From: Rhinopomastus cyanomelas
Taxonomy: Eukaryota > Chordata > Aves > Bucerotiformes > Rhinopomastidae
Reading direction: 5' to 3'
NCBI GenBank assembly: GCA_013400115.1
Contig: VXBP01008596.1
Coordinates: forward strand, 124,001 to 188,000
Length of the DNA stretch: 64,000 nt
Position 1 is the stretch's first letter. The number at the start of each line of letters is the position of its first letter. The notes beneath the pieces are model-generated. The model saw only the letters and a list, made by a program, of their open reading frames with translations, did not search any database and was not told where the DNA came from. A program made the translations under genes and the position numbers. Below, piece after piece: positions 11,278 through 23,735 of this stretch.

Positions 11278-13774
11278 AATAGAAGCCTTGTCACAGTCTG
11301 TGGAGATGGAACCTTTTGGCCAAGAGTGGTGCAAATAAACACGGAAAAGAAAATAAGTCGTTATTTCCACCCCTGTTAAAACACAGAACTAACCAACTTT
11401 GTAAAGCTATCTTGAGTTTGAGAGCTAGATTCTGCCCTCAGATTCTTCTCTCTGAATGCCAAAGCTTTGTGCTTTCCAGCACATTCTGAAATAAGATTGA
11501 TTGATGATTTCAGTATCTCCCCTTATCCTAAGGGGAGACAAATACTTAGAGACACCAGCTGCATTGGTTGCAAGTGGGTTTTTAATGGATATTTAAGTCG
11601 GGTGTAAAACCTATACAAGTGTTTACACCATGAAAAGAAAACTCCAGAATTCAAGGTGAACAGTTACTTCAGAAATCCTAAAAGTCTTCTCTCAAGAACA
11701 AAACAGCAGTCTATAGGCAAGGACAGGTTTAGTTCCAAAAACCTGAAACAGCATGAGACCACCTAGCAGATGATTTCCCTGGAGGGATTCCATGGCAGAG
11801 AGAATAAGACAGGTCACATAACACTCAACACTAGAAGGGGAGGGTGATCTCCATTTCCTTTGTGCTTTTTGTGCTGCCACTCTGGAGCAGATGAGAAGGG
11901 ATGGCAACCCTCCTGAGATCTGAGACAGGCATCCCTGTTCCCACAGTGCAAGAGCCTTCTGGGCTCATGTGCAGCCCCCACACAGGGTATTTATGCTTTC
12001 TTGTTTATTTGCAAAGCAGACTTCTGTCCTTCAGCATCCTCACAAAGGTCTTCTTGGGTCTTTCACCACAGCCCACGAGTGGCTCAGGCCATAGGTACTG
12101 AAGCCCTCATCGCCTGCTACAGGGAATTACAGGTCTCTCCTCTGAGTAGATGAACTGAAAAACTAGGGGAACTGCAGATCCTCTGGGGAAAAGGATGGAC
12201 TTTAAACTGATCTCCATAGACAAAAAACCAGTGATTTTGCAGGTGGATCAGCTTCCCATGCAATAAAACCCACATGTACTCACTCCCTGGGGCCACACCA
12301 GGTCTAAAGGTGGTCCATCCGTCTTGGCACACAAGGTTTCTCAGCATCCACAGGAACAGAAACTGCTCTTTTCTGCCTCAAAGACCTCAGGCTTGGATTT
12401 AAATTAATTTAAGAGCCAGTAACTTTAATTTCCTACAGTTTATGCCTCCTGTTGTAAGAAAAGAAAGTGGTTTATACTGCCTGCAAGTTTTTAATGAGAA
12501 AGTACCTTACACAGCATGGCAAAAGGCAGTCTTTCCCCTGGGGACTCATACTGAGCTCAAAGTAAAAAACAAATATCTGTGAGGAAAGCCAGCTTGCTTA
12601 TTCACTCTTCATCTTCTAGCAGCTTGCAGCTTTCAGCATGTTCACTCTCCATCAGAAATGTTAGCACTGGTTGTCTTAGTTTCTAGCGTTCCAAGGGCCT
12701 TTTCCCTTTGACAGTCAGAAAACATTGCAAAGGAGAACCCTCTTCCCCAGACTGTAGTTTTCACAGATGTCTCTGAAATGAAATGTCACCACATGGGCTT
12801 TGTTGATGCAGCAGAGAGCAGTATTTAAACATCCATGAAACCCACTTGCTTGACACAAAGAACCTCCTTGTGGGTATTGCAAGGGTACTACTCAGTTTTA
12901 GCTTTAAAACATTTTTCAGTAGAGCAACTGAGTCATTTCTGCCAGTGACACTGGGTATCCCATCTGTGCAAATCCCATCTGTCTAATTTAGATCAATCAA
13001 CTTAAACAACATCACTGGCTGTCATGCCTTTGACAGATTTTCTCCATTCTTCAAATGCATTGGAGCCTGTGGGAAGAGGGCTGAGCAATGGGACACCCAA
13101 CAGTTCTTCCATCACAGCAGAGTTTTCAGTCTCACACTGAAGAACAAGCAGCTCTGCAACTCAGTGGCACCATGACTGGTATAAATTATGAATAGTGCTT
13201 ATCCACAGCCAAGGCATCTCTGACTTGTGCTGACAGACCACTCAACATCATTGTATTACTTGTGTCTGTGCAAGCGTAGTCCCAGTCATTTGCTAGGCTC
13301 ATGGAATGGGGATTGGAGAGCCCTAAAACCATGAGGTTTCACTTCACTGCTTGAAAACTTCATGGCCTGTAGAGATATTTTCTTCTTTGTGATTGAAAAA
13401 TGACTATTATATGCAATACCTCCATATAATGTTTTAGATTGGTAGAGCTAAATCCTGTCTTTCTTGTTTTGTTTATTGAGACCTTATCCTTTTGGTTGCT
13501 TGCCTTTCCTACAAAGCAGATCTGATAGGACACCTCATACTGGTTTCCACATGGCTTTCAGAAAATTGCTGCTTTTCACCACAGCTGCAATATCAGGGGT
13601 GACATGACAACCACTCCCTTCTTCCAACAGGCACCAGCTTACCAAGGCAGGGTAAACCACTTACTTCCTTGTGATGTCAGCTGCTGTGTTTGATCACCCT
13701 TGATGTTTGCACATTACCATAACTAGAAATTACAGGTCAATTCATGTAAGCCTGACACAGACCTATTAGACTAA
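11278..13774. other. Intergenic, no gene or repeat recognised
   Basis: This 2.5-kb stretch up to the LTR is free of CR1. I found no coding exon in either strand. Confidence 0.45.
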
Positions 13775-15348
13775 AGATGTGTTGTAGTTTGAAAATTGCT
13801 AGCGTTTTCAAACGTACAGCAGTTCTGCTTTCATGAAGAAGAAAAGAAAAAGGAGTTGTTTTGTTTTGGAGGACCCCTCCCCCGCAGGGGACTTGTCCTG
13901 GGGGAAGGTGTTGCTGGTCCTGGACCTGCCCCGGATGTCCGTGTTGGGTGAGCCTATGAAAAAGCAGAGCGGGCGGTTTGTTTTGAAAAAAAGTCTGGAA
14001 GTGAAAAAAGAAGGAGAAGCAGGAAGTATGTAGCCCGCTCGTGTGTGCTGCAGGCTCTCTTGGGCTGCGGCTTCTCAGCCGAGCGCCCCCCGCTCCCCCG
14101 CCCCGTCCGTTCTCGGGACGGTGGCGGGGAGGGGGGAAGGGCACGGGATGCGGCTCGGCCGCGGCTTTTCAGCGATTGCAGCCGCTACTGCGGGAAGAGC
14201 AGATGCCCCGTGTTCGCGTAGCCCCATGTCCTCGGCCGGACTGCCAGCTGTGATTCACCTCGGGCTCCAGTAGCGCCGATGTGCCGCGGTCTGGAGACGC
14301 ACTTGTAAGCTCTCCCCGCCCCGGCGCTAGCTGTGAAGTTTGCCGCAGGTTCTCCAGTGGCTCCGCTGCTTTTGGAATGGAGGACGCGCCGGTTTGCACC
14401 GCTCCCCGTCCAGTAATGGACAGCCTTCGCGTCTGCCGCGGTTCTTCAGTGGTCGTGGGAAGACCCTGATTTGTGCCGCTGTGCCCCCTGCTCCGCGCAG
14501 CCCTTTTGCCTCGGGCCTGAACCTGACACCATGATCCGGGCGATCTGGGAAAAGCAAGACTGAGTGCAGCCACCTCCCACAGCGCAGCTTCAGCATTTTG
14601 GTAACGTTGTGGTATGCTGGGGTGCCCCCTCTTCCCCCCTGGAGCTGAGACAGGAGGAGAGAAGAGAGGAGAGGGCCTTGAGAATCCTCTCGGCCTACTG
14701 TGGAGTGTGGGCGTTGCCCTGTTGATCCAGCGATGAACGTGCCTCCATTTTGGATCCCCCACGTGACTGGGACTGAGCGATGGACCGCTGCCATTTTGGA
14801 GAGACTGGTCAACGGGAAGAGAAGCTGTGTGTCATTTCCTGCCGCTGAGGAAGACTGGGGGTGCTTTTAAGTTTGGGGGAGGTCCCTTCGTGCATAGTTG
14901 GAAAGCCGAAGGATTTGAGACTCCTTAAATCTTGGATCGGGAGGACAGAGACAGGGGCTTGTTGTTGAAGTGCATGCCGCCCACACCGGGGTGCAATTGG
15001 GGCGTTAAGGGAGAGAGCGGTGGAACTCGTCTCCGGTTTGCATGCTGTTGGTGTTGCCCAGATCTCTGTCATGACCCAAGGCCCAAACGATAGTGACTTC
15101 CCATGGTATTTTCCTCAGATAGTGTAATGGCATGTTTGACGCAGTGTGTAGGTTTGTGTGCACCAACTTGCTGGTTTTTATTTGTTTTATTTTTTTTTTG
15201 TTTCCTTTTTTCTTTGTCTGTATACAGTTAGGTTAATAAACTTTTATCCAGTATCCTAAGCCATTCATTGTCTGGCAAATTTGTCCGAGATGTCATCGAG
15301 ACCTTACTTGCTAAAATTAGTGGAGAATCCCCAACCCGCTACAAGATG
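13775..15348 (+). mobile_element. Solo LTR of an ERVL-like endogenous retrovirus with 5-bp target-site duplication
   Basis: The element at 13780-15343 begins TGTTGTAGTTTG, ends AACCCGCTACA, and is flanked on both sides by AGATG (13775-13779 and 15344-15348). A polyadenylation signal AATAAA at 15235-15240 in the 3' part fixes the plus orientation. The 5-bp duplication and TGTTGTAG start fit class III (ERVL-type) elements. At 1564 bp it is long for an LTR. It has a GC- and CpG-rich core (about 14030-14540). There is no internal retroviral region, primer-binding site or second LTR, so it is a recombination product. Long frames inside it are unlikely to be genes. Confidence 0.75.
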
Positions 15349-15887
15349 GCAGGCAAAGCCCTGCCTTGTTTCTGCTGATGTCCTTGTTCCACACTGCCTT
15401 CTGCCTCTTGAGTTACAGACATAGTCAGCAACGATGCACCCGGTGCCATTCACTCTGTCCTCCTCAGCAGCCTTTGCTTCAGCATCACCAAATGTCCTTG
15501 GCTGGAAGTAGTGTAGCAGAGGTGCTCATTATTTTTGCTCAGCCTCTAGACAATTTAAGTTCTTTACATTTAATAACCTAAAATCACTTTCCACCTCCAT
15601 CACTCCTGGAGTACCTACCGCCTTTACCTTGGGCCACTCAGATCTAAATCCTAGTAGCAAACTGACTTATACCAATCAAATGTTTTCTCTAACTCAATAA
15701 TACTTTGGCTCCATTATCCTCCAGCACTATGTAGCAAACTATATTGGGAATTGTTTCTCACACAGCTTCTGGCAGAGTGTGCAATGAGATTTCAGCTACG
15801 TTCTGCAAGGAAACCCTGTCGTAAGTAACAGCACAATAAATACTTAGCCTTGAAGAAGATTGAGATACAAACCCCTGAGACGTGTGT

Positions 15888-15963
15888 CCTGCTCTGGCAG
15901 GGGGGTTGGATTTGATGATCTTCAGAGGTCCTTTCCAACCTCTAACAGTCTAGGATTCTATGT
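15888..15963 (+). mobile_element. CR1 3' tail
   Basis: From TCCTGCTCTGGCAGGGGGGT to GTCTAGGATTCTATG, the final part of a CR1 copy, 540 bp downstream of the solo LTR. Confidence 0.88.
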
Positions 15964-16267
15964 CTCTAGATAAAGAGCTTGCAACTCATTTTCATGTTGC
16001 AGACTGCTGTATGTTTCCTGGAGGAGAAATACAACATTTAGAAATTTCAATCGACAAAAGTTAATTTTAAAATATTTAACATACAATTTGTAAAAATGAA
16101 ATTTCATTTTCTTACAGTTTTTATTATCTATTCAAAGGTGTTTGAGATTACTTTTAGTATCAAGTTCTTTACTTAAGAACATCAGTTTCAATCACGCATC
16201 ACTTTTCAACAAGTGAGGATGTTTAGAACTTTATTTTTATTTATTTTAAAATTGAAAACTCCCATTT

Positions 16268-16705
16268 ACACAATCACAGAATTATTGAGAGTAGAAAAGG
16301 TTACCAAATCCAGTTTGTGACCTCACACCACCACAATCAGCTAGACCACGGCACCAAGTGCCACAGGCAGTCTGTCCTTAAACACCTCCAGGGATGGGGA
16401 CTCCACCACTGCCCTGGGCAGTCCATTCCAGTGTCTGATCACCTTCCTCATGGAAGGGCTTCCTAACATCCAACCTAACCCTCCCCTGGTGCAGCTTCAG
16501 GCCCTGCCCTCTCATCCTGTCGCTGGTTGTCCCAGAGAAGAGCCCAAGTCCCACCTGACTACAACCTCCCTTCGGGTAGTTGTAGAGAGTTCTCCAGGCT
16601 AAACATCCCCGGCTCCCTCATCAGACTTTCCTTCCAGTTCCTTCACCAGACCCATTGCTCTCCTTTGGTTCATATCACAAGCGGAGGTGAGTAGCCCCAG
16701 TATAG
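16268..16705 (-). mobile_element. CR1 LINE 3' region
   Basis: It begins ACACAATCACAGAATTATTG and runs about 435 bp into the end of ORF2, belonging to the same subfamily as the copies at 27768 and 62634. Confidence 0.92.
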
Positions 16706-17056
16706 GCACAACCAGCTCTGGTAGTTAATGATAGTTACTATTATTTTTTTTTAGTAGAACTAGGTCGAAGGCTCCTGCATGAATCCAATTTGCAGTACCT
16801 ACAATTTTCATATGACCTGGTTTTTCTTAGCTGATATATGTCAGCCAAAGTCGTAGTCCTCTACATGCAGGTTTTGTATCTCGTCAGTCTCTTTGCCATC
16901 AGGGAGATGCTGATAAAATTGACAGCTTGATCACTGCCGCCTTATTTCTTCTTCTACTTCTCTTGATGATCAATTCACTAGTCAGCCTAAAAGCTGGCTG
17001 GAGTTATAAATGTATGAAGGCCATGTTGCACTGCTAACAAGACAGTCCTGCTACAA

Positions 17057-17300
17057 ATCATAGAATCAAAGAATCATAGAATCATGAGGGACTGGAAGGG
17101 ACCTAGAAAGATCATCGAGTCCAATCCCTCTGCCACAGCAGGATCACCTAGACCAAGTCTCACAGGAACACATCCAGGTGGGTTTAAACATCTCCAGTGA
17201 AGAAGACTCCATAACTCTCCTGGGCAGCCTGTTCCAGTACTCTGTCACCCTCACTATGAAGAAGTTCCTTCTGATATTGATGTGGAACCTCCAAATCTTG
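17057..17300 (-). mobile_element. CR1 LINE 3' region
   Basis: Three octamer units (ATCATAGAATCAAAGAATCATAG) lead into the GGACTGGAAGGGACCTAGAAA subfamily and end at CCTTCTGATATTGATGTGGA. Confidence 0.93.
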
Positions 17301-18299
17301 CATGTTTCCTCTGAGCTGATGGGTCAGTGTGTGACTGGGTATAGTTAGATGTTGAGATCTGGAAATTGGACTTGGGAAATAAAGTGGGGATGATTACACG
17401 TAGGTTCTTACTCCCTGCTGACTCAGTGCTTCTTTCTCTGCCCCAGCTTGCTCAGAAATGCTTTGATCATGTGAATTTCCAATTCCACATTTCTACTGAT
17501 AAATTACACACAGCCCAGCAATCAGAGGCTGCAAGATCCTCCCTTCCCCAGTAGCATCAGCTGCAACGCAAGAACCTTTGCCTGCTATCAGAGCCACCAG
17601 CCTGCTGTTATGTCAAAGCAATGACAGTGTGTGAAGATGACATAAACTGTGCTGTATTTATGGAGTTAAAAAGAGCGGCATCAGACCGTGAAGCATTTCT
17701 CTCTCCTTTGTCCTTTTAGCAAAAAGCTTGAGGATTCGAAAAGATTTTGCCTCCTAACAGGCCTTTAAAGTGGAAAGAAATGTTTTGTCTGTCTCAATCC
17801 TTCTCATTGGTTTTTTATTCATCCTCATTAACACTCAAAATAGATGCTGGAACATTTAATTTTGCAGCAAAGTTGTTAATAAGTCTGTTGACGTCTTAAA
17901 GCATCTTCTCATGTTGTAACTCTAAGAGTTCTCAAGATCATTAACTGATTTTATTAGCCCTCTCAGCAGTCATTGATATTACACTGTTGGTAAGAATTAT
18001 GTGGAATTATGTATTTGTTTCTAAAAACGTCTCTGGTGGTAAAATTTCTTTGCAACTTTGACACAAACATTTAATTTCTTACAGCTGCTGAAGACCTGAA
18101 CTCTTGTTTCTTATAACAAATTTGGAACAGTACAGAAAATCCAGACAGAAGCATTAACGATGTTTTCCTTTGCAGCAAAACAGCAAAGTAAGTTATTTTG
18201 CAAAGTTCTTTAAAGTAGAACACCTCGTAAAATGTTAAAGTGCTTCTTCATTTGATGCCGCTTCCTACAGCTCTAATCATCTGAGCAATATAGCAGTGT

Positions 18300-18695
18300 G
18301 CCCAGGTGGCCAAGAAGGCAAACGGCATCCTGGCTTGTATTAGAAACAGTGTGGCCAGCAGGACTAGGGAGGTTATTGTTCCCTGATTTTGGCACTGGTG
18401 AGGCCACATCTTGAGTACTGTGTACAGTTTTGGGCACCTCAGTACAAGAGAGATGTGGAGGTGCTGGAGCAGGGCAGCTAAGCTGGTGAAGGGCCTGAAG
18501 AATAAATCTGATGAGGAGAGACTAATGAGCAGGGGCTCTTTAGTTTGAAGGAGAGGAGGCTGAGAGAAGACCTCATCACTTTACAACTACCTGAAAGGAT
18601 GTTGTGGAGAGGTTGGAGCTGGTCTCTTCTCACAAGCAGTTAAAACAAGAGGGAATGGGTTCAAGTTAAATCATGGTAGGTTTAGACTTCTATTA
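18300..18695 (+). mobile_element. CR1 LINE, end of ORF2
   Basis: Recognisable from AAGAAGGCAAACGGCATCCTG and from GGCACTGGTGAGGCCACATC, the end of the CR1 reverse-transcriptase region. It stops before the tail. Confidence 0.88.
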
Positions 18696-19571
18696 GGAAA
18701 AAGTCCCACCAATACCCAAATGACATTCAAGGAGAGAACTTGCTTCTGAGTTTTAAATGTTTTTCTTTTATCATAAAAAGCAATCCGTCTGTCTTTTCCA
18801 CTAGTTGGTCCCAGCTGTATCTTGATCTGTGAGTAGATTAAAATCAGTAAATCTGTCTGATTGAAAAGCTGGCAAACTGTTTTGATGTTTAACTTCATGG
18901 GAATTCTTTTGTTTCTTTTATTTTTAGACATGCATCACAGCTGCAGTGGCAAATGTGATCATTATGGATGTGGTTTGCCCTGGGTTTAATGGCAACAGGA
19001 CCCACCTATTTTACAAAACTTCTCTGGCAAGTATGTGGCAAGACAGTACTGAAGACAAAGAGAGTCAAAGCTGAAGACATTACAGAATGAGCGAGTTCAT
19101 TTTGGCCATTGGAACAGGCACCCCAAGGAAGGGGTCATGGCACCAAGCCCATTGGGGTTGAAGGAGTGTGTGAACATGGGCAAAGCACAGCATCAGCTTG
19201 TTTATTGTGTTATTCCAATGTACAGCTTAGAGGAGACAAAACCAAGGTACAGCTCCTTCCTTGGCCACCTCGGCTTTTAGTTCCCCTGTAACACTTCTCA
19301 AGGCTTCCAGCAGGTGCACCTGCCCAAAGCAGTGAAAAGGATTAGATCCTCTGATGTTTTTGCAATTTCTTCTCAATTTAAGGACTTGTTGGACTAAATG
19401 GATGTTCTCTCCAAAGACTTCCCAGAACAGTGTGGCTGTACTGGTTCCCCATCCATATACCAGTGTGGGACAGCCAGCATACGGATACCAGAGCGTACTT
19501 TGAGTACAGGCTGTAAATAAATGACTTTGCTCCTAATCCAAACTCCAAAATACATTCAATGTGAGTGGCAT

Positions 19572-19774
19572 GAAGAATATGAGAAGGAACTTCTTCATAG
19601 TGACGGTGACAGAGCACTGGAACAGGCTGTCCAGGGAGGTTGTGGAGTCTCCTTCACTGGAGACATTTAAAACCCATCTGGCCACATTCCTGTGCAACTT
19701 GGTCTAGGTCATCCTGCTGTGCCAGGGGGATTGGACTGGATGATCTTTCGAGGTCCCTTCCAATCCCTAATGTT
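19572..19774 (+). mobile_element. CR1 LINE 3' region, first tail of a doubled end
   Basis: It runs from AGAATATGAGAAGGAACTTC to CCCTTCCAATCCCTAATGTT. Instead of octamers, it is followed at once by a second copy of the last ~105 bp. Confidence 0.9.
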
Positions 19775-19890
19775 AAAATCCAACTGGATGTGTTCCTGTG
19801 TGACTTGGTCTAGGTGATGCTGCTGTGTCAGGGGGATTGGACTGGATGATCTTGGTCCCTTCCAATCCCTAATGATTCTATGATTCCATG
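19775..19890 (+). mobile_element. CR1 3' end, second tail of a doubled end
   Basis: It restarts at AAAATCCAACTGGATGTGTT, parallel to AAAACCCATCTGGCCACATT at 19670, and ends in ATGATTCTATGATTCCATG. The two are about 105-bp units in tandem. Confidence 0.9.
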
Positions 19891-20937
19891 TTCCGTGAGC
19901 CTGTGAAATGTTATGTTCCACCTAATTCCAGACCACACCGAGAAGCCACGTCTACACACTGTCTGCAGAACAAAGCCCATTAAGCTGTGAACTGAAGAAG
20001 AAAACACCACTTTCCTTTAGGAAGCGCTGTAGCATCTTTTATGAGTTATCACCATCAGCCGCAAATTTGAATTCCTGAAGTATTTTAAGAAAAAGGAAAA
20101 TATGGCAAATGCTAATTGCATGCAGGAAAATGCTCTTCAGGGCATTATAGTAATTCAGACACCAGTAGGTTAAGCATCAATCTCTAAGTGGTAGTTGCAG
20201 CAGATTAATGAAGCATCTGTGATGTTTGCCCAGATCCGCTTTTCCCTTTCAGCAATTTATCAATTGTAGCACTCTAGAAAATAAAAGCTTAACAAATTCT
20301 GTTTATGCTTCTCTTCTGCACTGGTGTTGTAAGCTATACTTATTTCAATGGCGTTCTTAATTTCTGACATTTTCCCTGAGGCTTGAAGAACAGGTGTTCA
20401 AATGCCAAACCAAGCTGTCAAAAACGAAACCAGCAATGATTTCAACAGATCCAGGGTGGAGGAAATACGAGGAAGTTGCAGTCTTTGATAATTAAACACT
20501 GCGCAGGACTTGGGAGGCTACATCATCGTTACCCAAAGGTTATCTTAATTCAGATTTCAGTGTAAATGCAAAATGGGGTGGTGGCCATGGTGACACTGAT
20601 TCAGTGGCATTTGACGTCTCATGTCTACGGCATTTCTTTGCCATTCTGAAGAAACCACTGTGGATCTGAAGGAAAACCCATCAACACTGCTTTTGTTCCC
20701 TTTCCTGGGCCTGAAACGAGTGGAACACTTGCCCCAGAAGGACCACTTATGTAGCCTGCTGTGGGAAGAGCACATCAGTGTGTAACATGGCTTCTCCCTG
20801 ACCTCCTGACTCTCTTGACAAAACTGGTAGAGAGAGAACCCTTAGTGCTTACTCTTTCATGCAGTAGTAACACCGGTTTATCGTGTGGCTGCTCCTCACT
20901 ACACACACACACGGGAATAACCTGTGACCTTACTGTG

Positions 20938-21255
20938 GCCTTCCAGTGTCTGAAGGGGGCTACAAAAAAAGCTGCAGGACGTTTTAGGATGTCAGGTGGT
21001 GACAGGACTAGGGGGAATGGAGCAAAGCTGGAGATGGGTAGATTTAGAGTGGATGTGAGGAGGAAGTTTTTCATCATGAGAGTGGTGAGAGCCTGGAATG
21101 GGTTGCCCGGGGAGGTGGTGGAGGCCCCATCCCTGGAGGTGTTTAAGGCCAGGCTGGATGAGGCTCTGGCCAGCCTGATCTAGGGTGGGGTGTCCCTGCC
21201 CATGGCAGGGGAGTTGGAACAGGATGATCCTGTGGTCCCTTCTAACCCTGACTGA
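20938..21255 (+). mobile_element. CR1 subfamily with CTGACTGACTG end, 5' part of a chimeric element
   Basis: It begins near TTCCAGTGTCTGAAGGGGGC and ends TCTAACCCTGACTGACTGTA. It belongs to a subfamily distinct from most other copies here. It is fused without a gap to another CR1 3' end. Confidence 0.9.
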
Positions 21256-21352
21256 CTGTATGACTTGGTCTAGGTGATCCTGCTGTGGCAGGAGGATTGG
21301 ACCAGATGATCTTTCGAGGTCCCTTCCAAACCCTGATGATTCTATGATTCTA
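21256..21352 (+). mobile_element. CR1 3' end fused to the preceding CR1
   Basis: From TTGGTCTAGGTGATCCTGCT to GATTCTATGATTCTAC. The fusion point, TGACTGTATGAC then TTGGTC, recurs at 49.81 kb in reverse orientation. Confidence 0.9.
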
Positions 21353-21579
21353 CTTGCAGTTGGGTCTGTACTGAGGCACACATTCAGCTATCTGCACCTT
21401 CTGTTACACAGGTGGGTTTTTTCCCTAGAGGGCTTTGTGTTTGGACTTTGTTATTAACTTCAACAATACCATCAGAATGAATTACCCAGCGCAAGTGCTA
21501 TTAGCCACAATCACATAGCAGTAACTGAGCAATCTTCAGCTGTTAGCCCAGTGCTTCTTTCAGTGTTTAAGAAAACAGA

Positions 21580-21943
21580 AGTGATTTAGGAGACTGAGGG
21601 GCGACCTCATTCATGTTTATAAATATGGAAGGGTGGGTGTCAGGAAGATGGAGCCAGGCTCTACTCAGTGGCATCTAATGATAGGACAAGGGGCAATGGG
21701 TGTGAGCTGGAACATAGGAGGTTCCACATTGATATCAGAAGGAACTTCTTCCCAGTGAGGGTGACAGAGCACTGGAACAGGCTGCCCAGGGAGGTTGTGG
21801 AGTCTCCTTCTCTGGAGATGTTTAAAACTCACCTGGATGTGTTTCTGTGTGACTTTATCTAGGAGATCCTGCTGTGTCAAGGGGATTGGACTGGATGATC
21901 TTTCAAGGTCCCTTCCAATCCCTAATGTTCTGTGATTCTGTGC
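21580..21943 (+). mobile_element. CR1 LINE 3' region
   Basis: From GGAGACTGAGGGGCGACCTC to ATGTTCTGTGATTCTGTG. It is well preserved. The 64-residue frame inside it is transposon-derived. Confidence 0.93.
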
Positions 21944-23413
21944 CTTAGAGCACGTCAAGCAGGTAGTTTTAATGATCAAGTAAACCAGAAGCTGAGATAC
22001 CAACTGGTAAAGATCTAGCCAGCTGATTGCTTGTTACTTATAAATCTTGGGAATTTCAGTGCTTCCCCTCAGAGGTAGCAATGCAGTCGTTGTGCAGATC
22101 TACTAGGAAACGACCTAAATAAGTCATCTCCTCTACAAGAAGGAAAATGCCCCTTGACTGCTATGCTTCTGCAAAGGTGGACTTTATGTGCTTCACTTTT
22201 CAAGCTGGGTCTGTGTGCACTATTTAGTGATTTACTGTAAGAGTCACAAAAGCAACAACAGCAAGGTTCAAATTGAAAAAGATTGAGAAAACCTAAAACA
22301 AGAGATGAGGTTTCTCACCGGCTGCAGGAAATACTCAACGAGCCATCTTCCAGGAACAGGGAATTATAAACAACATACTTCAGAAATTGTCTTAAGATGT
22401 CTTCTTTAACCTCAGAAAAGAGCACTCTGCCCTCACTTTCTGGCTAATTAGAACAATTAGCTGCTCTTAAACTCACACATGCAGTGTAAATGCCAACATC
22501 TTCACATCTAGGATGCAACATCCTATGGAAGTACAAGGTCTAAAGCAGTGAATGATGTGTTTTGCATAACACTTGTTCTGTCAGTTTTCAGCTTGGTTCC
22601 ATCCCCTGAATGAACCATAAAGCAATAGGAAAATAAAGAACACACACTGTCCTTTATTAATAGAACAGCATTTGTAGCTGCTGGTTCAGCTACACAGAAA
22701 GTATGGGAATCCCCAAGACACCACAGTGACTTAAAATGCTTCTCTGCAAAACCCCATGCAGTCGACAAAAGCCATGGAAACTAACATCTGGGAGCAGGGG
22801 AAACTGTTTTAGAGAATGTGTGTGCAGATATTAGAGATACATCAGGTACAGCAGGGAATCAGCGATGAAATAAAGGCAATTTAAAAACTCTGCTCTTACC
22901 CTGCTGCTCCTCTCATTTGTATTTTTTCTTTTACAAAGTGTCTAAAGTACATTATTGTCTATTTTTCCAAAGAAGAGAATTATTTGATATGTGCAGATAT
23001 TATAATTCAGATTTTATTTTCCCATATTTGCCTACTCCAGTGTGGTTTTTTCTTCCTTGAGATACTTATCTTTGCATCTAAGACTCAGTGTGACCTGTGT
23101 CCTCATGCAAAAATTCCTGTTTTCGCTACTGAAAAAGATACTTCTGGTGCAAAACAGATCTTAGATACCTCTCTGAACACTGAAATAGGCTGCAAAAGAA
23201 ATAGGATGAAAACACTGCTTGCTAGAGAAACAGTACATGCTTGTCCGTAGCACAAACTGATAATTTTTAGGATTCAAGTCACTGCTATCTCTTCTTGTCT
23301 GTAAAAGCCAAGATTAATTGCTAATCTACAATGAAAGAAAGGAACATTAACTCTTATCTTGATAGTTCATACAAATAAATGTGTGAACTAAGTTTTAAAA
23401 TGTACCAGCTTCA
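21944..23413. other. Intergenic, no gene recognised
   Basis: A CR1-free stretch. Short frames on both strands show no family signature. Confidence 0.45.
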
Positions 23414-23735
23414 TAGAATCATAGNTGTGTTATCACCAGTGCAGAGGGGCAAAAGTACTCAAGGTGCGGCCTCATGAGTGCAGAGTGTATCACCTCCCTA
23501 CTCCTGCTGGTTACACCACATCTGATCCAGGCCGTTGGTCTTCTTGGCCACCTGCGCACACTGCTGCTCCTGTTCAGCTGGCTGTCATCCAACAGTCCCA
23601 GGTCCTTTTCAACCAGACAGCTCATTAGCCACTATTCCCCAAGCCTGTAGTGCTGCTGGGGGTTGTTGTGACCAAAGTGCATGACCAGAGTATGGGTCCT
23701 TACTGTCTTGACCTTCCTCCCTTTAAGCATCTGCA
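23414..23735 (-). mobile_element. CR1 LINE fragment containing an undetermined base
   Basis: It starts TCATAGAATCATAG, then an N at 23425, then antisense ORF2-end sequence (CTGCTCCTGTTCAGCTGGCT). The N suggests an assembly gap or an unresolved base at a repeat joint. About 220 bp of 3' UTR are missing between the tail and the ORF2 part, so the copy is internally deleted, or the assembly collapsed here. Confidence 0.85.

Larger units (their letters stand above)
15349..20937. other. Intergenic with scattered CR1, no gene recognised
   Basis: Between the CR1 copies listed separately, the sequence (notably 17301-18299, 18696-19571 and 19891-20937) has no exon-like segment I can support. Confidence 0.45.

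Noticed and set aside
14169..14762. 197-codon minus-strand frame in the GC-rich part of the LTR
   Set aside because: GC-rich DNA lacks stop codons by chance, frames overlap on both strands, there is no family signature, and it lies inside a repeat with its own ends.
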